The notes under the pieces are model-generated. The model was given only the letters and a program-made list of their open reading frames with translations, ran no database searches and was not told the origin of the DNA. Positions 5,417 through 8,086 of a stretch of DNA of 8,086 bases are shown here, in pieces; within the stretch, counting starts at the first letter, position 1, and each line of letters starts with the position of its first letter. The translations under genes and the position numbers were made by a program. This stretch comes from Clostridium sp. UBA6640 (GTDB taxonomy: Bacteria > Bacillota > Clostridia > Clostridiales > Clostridiaceae): positions 18,524 to 26,609 of the forward strand of contig NZ_DKLM01000144.1 in the NCBI RefSeq assembly GCF_002455975.1, read 5' to 3'.

Positions 5417-6457
5417 ATGAAAAAATTTAAATTATATGTCTTATTATTACTAATCTTATCTATTACGGTTTTATCTGGATGTTCATCCTCTGATTCTAAC
5501 ATTAAAGAACCTATATCTCGTACAGAAGTAGTTATGGGGACAGTATGTACTATTCAGATTTTTGACTCAAAGGATAATTCTATACTTGATAAAGCCTTCG
5601 ATAGATTAAAAGACTTAGAGAATAAGGTAAGTATAAATAAAGAAGGTACAGAACTTGATAAGGTTAATGAAATGTCTGGTAAAGAAGCTGTAGTTGTAGG
5701 AAAAGATACTTTTACTATAGTGGAAAGTGGACTTTATTACAGTAAGATTTCTAATAATACCTTCGACATAACAATAGGTCCTATAGTTAAGCTTTGGGGA
5801 ATTGGCAGTGAAAGTGCTAGAGTCCCTAGTGAAAAAGAACTTATAGAAAAAAAATCTCTTATTAATTATAATAATGTTATTTTGGATAATGAAAAAAATA
5901 GCATTTTCTTAAAGAATCCAAATATGATTATTGACCTAGGTGGAATTGCTAAAGGATATGCTGCTGATGAAATGAAAGATCTTTTAGTTGATAATGGTGT
6001 TAAAAGTGCAATGATTAATCTAGGAGGAAATCTATATATCTTAGGAAATAAACCTAACGGTAACCAATGGAAAATAGGCATTCAGGACCCTAATGGAGGT
6101 TCTAATGATACTGTTGGTAATATATTAGTTAATGATAAATCTATAGTAACCTCTGGTACATATGAAAGATTTTTAGAAGTAGATGGAAAATCATACCACC
6201 ACATATTAGATCCTAAAACTGGATATCCTTATGAAAATGATCTTTTAAGCACAACTATCATAAGTGATAAATCTATGGATGGAGATGGATTATCCACATC
6301 TGCCTTTGCCTTAGGAAGAGAAAAAGGATTGGAGTTTATAAGCTCCCTAGAAAATATTGAAGCTATATTTATCACAAAAGATAATGAAGTATATTTAACT
6401 AATGGATTAAAAGATGAGTTCAAACTAACTAACAATAATTATAAGTTAGTAGAGTGA
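5417..6457 (+). CDS. apbE: FAD:protein FMN transferase, ApbE family lipoprotein (FmnB-like)
   Basis: This 346-aa ApbE-family enzyme moves FMN from FAD to a Thr of a target protein, needing Mg2+, on the outer face of the membrane. It carries a lipoprotein signal with lipobox L19-S-G-C22. Family motifs are intact: FDITIGPIVKLWG (116-128), DLGGIAKGYAAD (173-184), NLGGN (201-205), SGTYERF (246-252), HHILDPKTGYP (261-271) and the metal-binding region DGLSTSAFALG with Asp290 and Thr294. Length is normal for the family. GGAGG at 5406-5410 with 6-nt spacing sets the start. Its obvious substrate is the FMN-binding lipoprotein encoded just upstream; the lipoprotein form corresponds to FmnB of Listeria. 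Expression probably depends on read-through of the hairpin at 5343-5376. Confidence 0.95.
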   Translation: MKKFKLYVLLLLILSITVLSGCSSSDSNIKEPISRTEVVMGTVCTIQIFDSKDNSILDKAFDRLKDLENKVSINKEGTELDKVNEMSGKEAVVVGKDTFTIVESGLYYSKISNNTFDITIGPIVKLWGIGSESARVPSEKELIEKKSLINYNNVILDNEKNSIFLKNPNMIIDLGGIAKGYAADEMKDLLVDNGVKSAMINLGGNLYILGNKPNGNQWKIGIQDPNGGSNDTVGNILVNDKSIVTSGTYERFLEVDGKSYHHILDPKTGYPYENDLLSTTIISDKSMDGDGLSTSAFALGREKGLEFISSLENIEAIFITKDNEVYLTNGLKDEFKLTNNNYKLVE

Positions 6458-6587
6458 TTTATTTTTAACATTAACATATTAAAATAAATGCTATTTTTAA
6501 TATTTCAATTACATATCGCTTATCTCTATTAATATTGGTTAAGAGTTTTAAGCGTTGCTCTAAATTATATTACACCTCAGGTGAACC
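6458..6587. other. Non-coding gap after the ApbE gene
   Basis: Part of the 459-bp gene-free stretch 6458-6916. An AT-only imperfect hairpin (ATATTAAAATA and TATTTTTAATAT, about 6477-6501) may be a weak terminator. CACCT-C-AGGTG (6573-6583) is a short palindrome beside the repeat. No small gene is visible. Confidence 0.35.
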
Positions 6588-6795
6588 CTTATACAATTGA
6601 GAATGGAGAATTATTGATACTTCTCCTTTATGGAAAAGTTTTGAATTGATTTATTTTTGAAGTTACAAAGTAACTTCTTATTAAAAACTAACAATTTTAT
6701 TGCTAGTAAAAAATCAGTTAAAGAAATTAATTTGATAAAAATTAATTTTCACCATAATTCTTCATTCTTCATACTTAATTCTTAATTTTCATAAG
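6588..6795. repeat. MITE-like repeat, copy 2
   Basis: The left part (about 6594-6680) matches copy 1 at 3152-3250 closely, with roughly 13 bp missing near the left end and scattered changes. It shares the ACTTCTCC block and the hairpin AAGTTAC-AAA-GTAACTT. The element begins CTTATA and ends CATAAG (6790-6795), giving short terminal inverted repeats. Its right half differs from copy 1. It has no coding capacity and no transposase. Confidence 0.65.
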
Positions 6796-6835
6796 TTATC
6801 CATTGATTAAAGTTGTGAATTAAAATAATAGAAAT

Positions 6836-6878
6836 TTAAGGAGGAAATTAATTTAAGATCAATTAATTTCCTCCTTAA
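6836..6878 (-). terminator. Long hairpin terminator of the DUF3892 gene
   Basis: Perfect 18-bp arms (6836-6853 and 6861-6878, TTAAGGAGGAAATTAATT and its complement) flank a 7-nt loop. It lies about 40 bp past the DUF3892 stop codon. The trailing U tract is only moderate (AAATTTCTATTATTTT on the minus strand), but the stem is very stable and could stop transcription from both sides. Confidence 0.75.
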
Positions 6879-6916
6879 TTATTTCACTGCTATAGTTTAA
6901 TGATAAATGTAATTTT

Positions 6917-7228
6917 TTAAAATGTAGGCTTATTACTTAAATTATCCTCTTCTGTTCCATTAGGATTGCTTTTTAAATATTCCCTTCCATTTTTAGCTCT
7001 ACTTACATTTACTCCATTTATTAATCCCTCTTTTGTCATCTCAACAGCCTGTTCTATAGAATAGGCCTCTCCATCAGAAAGCATTACATCAGTAATATCT
7101 CCCTCAGAATTTTTTCTGACTTTAGATATTGTTATATTATTTTCTTTAGGTATATCTGAAGCTTTCATCATATTACTCATATTACTTAGACTCTGTGGCA
7201 TGTTATCCTCTGGAAAAAATTTCTTCAT
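6917..7228 (-). CDS. DUF3892 domain-containing protein
   Basis: A 103-aa soluble protein with no signal peptide or membrane segment. Residues about 32-100 match the DUF3892 pattern: ITISKVRKNSEGDITDVML, then a YSIEQAVEMTKEGLINGVNV block, REYLKSNPNGTEEDNL and a short tail. The family is widespread in Firmicutes and has no assigned function. The N-terminal 30 residues are Met/Asn/Ser-rich (SLSNMSNMMKAS) and look disordered. I choose the ATG at 7228, which has AAGGAG 8 nt upstream; an in-frame GTG at 7237 overlaps that ribosome site. It is divergent from the TetR regulator across 151 bp, so it may be regulated by it. Confidence 0.88.
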   Translation of the reverse strand: MKKFFPEDNMPQSLSNMSNMMKASDIPKENNITISKVRKNSEGDITDVMLSDGEAYSIEQAVEMTKEGLINGVNVSRAKNGREYLKSNPNGTEEDNLSNKPTF

Positions 7229-7304
7229 ATTTATCACTCCTTATGAATATTATGATTTATATAACTAAAAATTATTCTATTTAAATAAGGCTTGACTTAT
7301 ATTG

Positions 7305-7334
7305 TTGACAAAACATTATTACCGACATTATAAT
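7305..7334 (+). promoter_or_regulatory. Sigma-A promoter of the TetR-family gene
   Basis: TTGACA (7305-7310) and TATAAT (7329-7334) are both perfect consensus hexamers with an 18-nt spacer, placing the start near 7341 and the leader at about 39 nt. A second TTGACT lies at 7292-7297. CATTAT recurs three times (from 7314, 7326 and 7335) in and just after the spacer, a possible repressor contact pattern. Confidence 0.75.
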
Positions 7335-7379
7335 CATTATTATATATAAAAAAGGATTATATTATTACGAGGTGGTAAA

Positions 7380-7955
7380 GTGACTAACGCTGTTAGTGAT
7401 ATTGAGGGTTCGATAATTAATTGTGCAAAAGAATTATTTGTTCAAAGAGGATATGAAAAGGTAGATATGAAACTTATTTCCAAAAAGTGCAATATATCTA
7501 CTGGAACAATTTATAATTATTTTTCAAATAAAAGTAAGCTTTTTATAAAGATATTAGAAGATAACTTAGAAAAAACTTTTCTCAAACTTCAAACTTTAAT
7601 AGAATCAGAGGACAAATATAAAGTACCTTCTTGTATCAAAATACTTTATGAAGATATAGAGGAACGATGTATATTAAATAAAGAGCTTATTAAAGCTGAT
7701 CTTACTGATAAGATTCAAACTGAATCAAATGCTGAAATTGAGAATAATATTATAAGTTTAATAGATAAAATTTTTAATGATTTTTCTAAAGATTGTACTT
7801 CTTCTATGGAATATAATTGTACTATTAGATTAGCAGAATCTTTATTAGCTACTATTTATACTATGATTGAAGCTCATCCTGAAGAAAAAGAAAAAAATAT
7901 AGAATTTTTAAATCAATTGATTTTAAATTTAGGTTATAAAAAAGAAGTTAGTTAA
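7380..7955 (+). CDS. TetR/AcrR-family transcriptional regulator
   Basis: A 191-aa protein with the standard TetR layout: an N-terminal DNA-binding domain (about residues 8-55) and a helical C-terminal ligand and dimerisation domain. The signature helix-turn-helix reads MKLISKKCNISTGTIYNYF (30-48), followed by NKSKLF. The C-terminal domain is Glu/Ile-rich and resembles no subfamily I can name, so the ligand is unknown. The GTG start at 7380 is supported by GAGGTGG a few bases upstream; no nearby in-frame ATG offers better spacing. The consensus promoter and closely placed divergent DUF3892 gene suggest control of itself and that neighbour. A strong terminator follows 7 bp past the stop, so the gene is monocistronic. 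Confidence 0.9.
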   Translation: MTNAVSDIEGSIINCAKELFVQRGYEKVDMKLISKKCNISTGTIYNYFSNKSKLFIKILEDNLEKTFLKLQTLIESEDKYKVPSCIKILYEDIEERCILNKELIKADLTDKIQTESNAEIENNIISLIDKIFNDFSKDCTSSMEYNCTIRLAESLLATIYTMIEAHPEEKEKNIEFLNQLILNLGYKKEVS

Positions 7956-7962
7956 GGCATAA

Positions 7963-7990
7963 AAAAAGTCGTGATAATTCACGACTTTTT
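7963..7990 (+). terminator. Intrinsic terminator of the TetR-family gene
   Basis: AAAAAGTCGTGA and TCACGACTTTTT form a perfect 12-bp stem with a TAAT loop. The A and T runs on the two sides make it potentially bidirectional. The remaining bases to 8086 show no gene. Confidence 0.9.
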
Positions 7991-8086
7991 GTTATTAATT
8001 ATATGCAATATTTATAGGTATATAATACAAAAACTTAATATATACTCTGAAAACTAAATTTTCTATAAAAACAGATTAACCCCTTA

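Noticed and set aside
5224..5502. Minus-strand open frame across the lipoprotein/ApbE junction.
   Set aside because: It crosses a terminator and two well-supported genes on the opposite strand and resembles no protein.
8074..8086. AACCCCTTA at the window end as the left end of a third repeat copy (copies begin after ACCCCTTAT or ACCCTTAT).
   Set aside because: Only about eight bases are available, too few to distinguish from chance.

Overview
The window looks like chromosome from a low-GC Firmicute of the genus Clostridium in the broad sense. The evidence is very AT-rich intergenic DNA, strong GGAGG-type ribosome binding sites, a ThlA-type clostridial thiolase, a sigma-54 activator and interspersed AT-rich repeats. 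I cannot name the species from sequence alone.

Left part (1-3317), minus strand. A thiolase gene (thlA, 198-1379) ends in a clear intrinsic terminator. Upstream of it lies a textbook sigma-54 promoter, TTGGCAC-N5-TTGC (GG-N10-GC), at 1475-1459. The next gene (1771-3135) is a PAS / AAA+ / Fis-HTH sigma-54 activator. Between the two genes are two copies of a perfect 15-bp palindrome, GTAAACTTAGTTTAC, centred about 99 and 295 bp upstream of the predicted thlA start site. The second copy sits at the centre of a 45-bp perfect palindrome that is also the activator gene's likely terminator. The simplest reading is a self-contained circuit in which the activator binds these sites and switches on thlA, the entry step of C4 fermentation. 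Rex-like TTGTTAA/TTAACAA half-sites in the same gap suggest added NADH/NAD+ control.

Middle part (3318-6457). A tight minus-strand pair encodes a NusG-domain-II membrane-anchored protein and a Gx-transporter / Hpre_diP_synt_I membrane protein; these resemble EetA and EetB of Gram-positive extracellular electron transfer loci. Divergent from them, across a 594-bp AT-rich gap full of inverted repeats, are a small FMN-binding lipoprotein with a flavinylation site (D-N-I-T-G-A-T) and a lipoprotein ApbE/FmnB flavin transferase. A hairpin terminator separates the last two. Together they form a compact module in which ApbE would attach FMN to the lipoprotein outside the membrane and the EetA/EetB-like pair would serve the same electron path. 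No ndh2 or demethylmenaquinone genes are seen in the window.

Right part (6458-8086). It holds a second copy of the MITE-like repeat, a DUF3892 protein on the minus strand with a long hairpin terminator, and a divergent TetR-family regulator with a consensus sigma-A promoter and its own terminator. The last ~95 bp show no gene. The repeat flanks both ends of the flavin module (3146-3305 and 6588-6795), and partial ends of similar elements may lie at the window edges.
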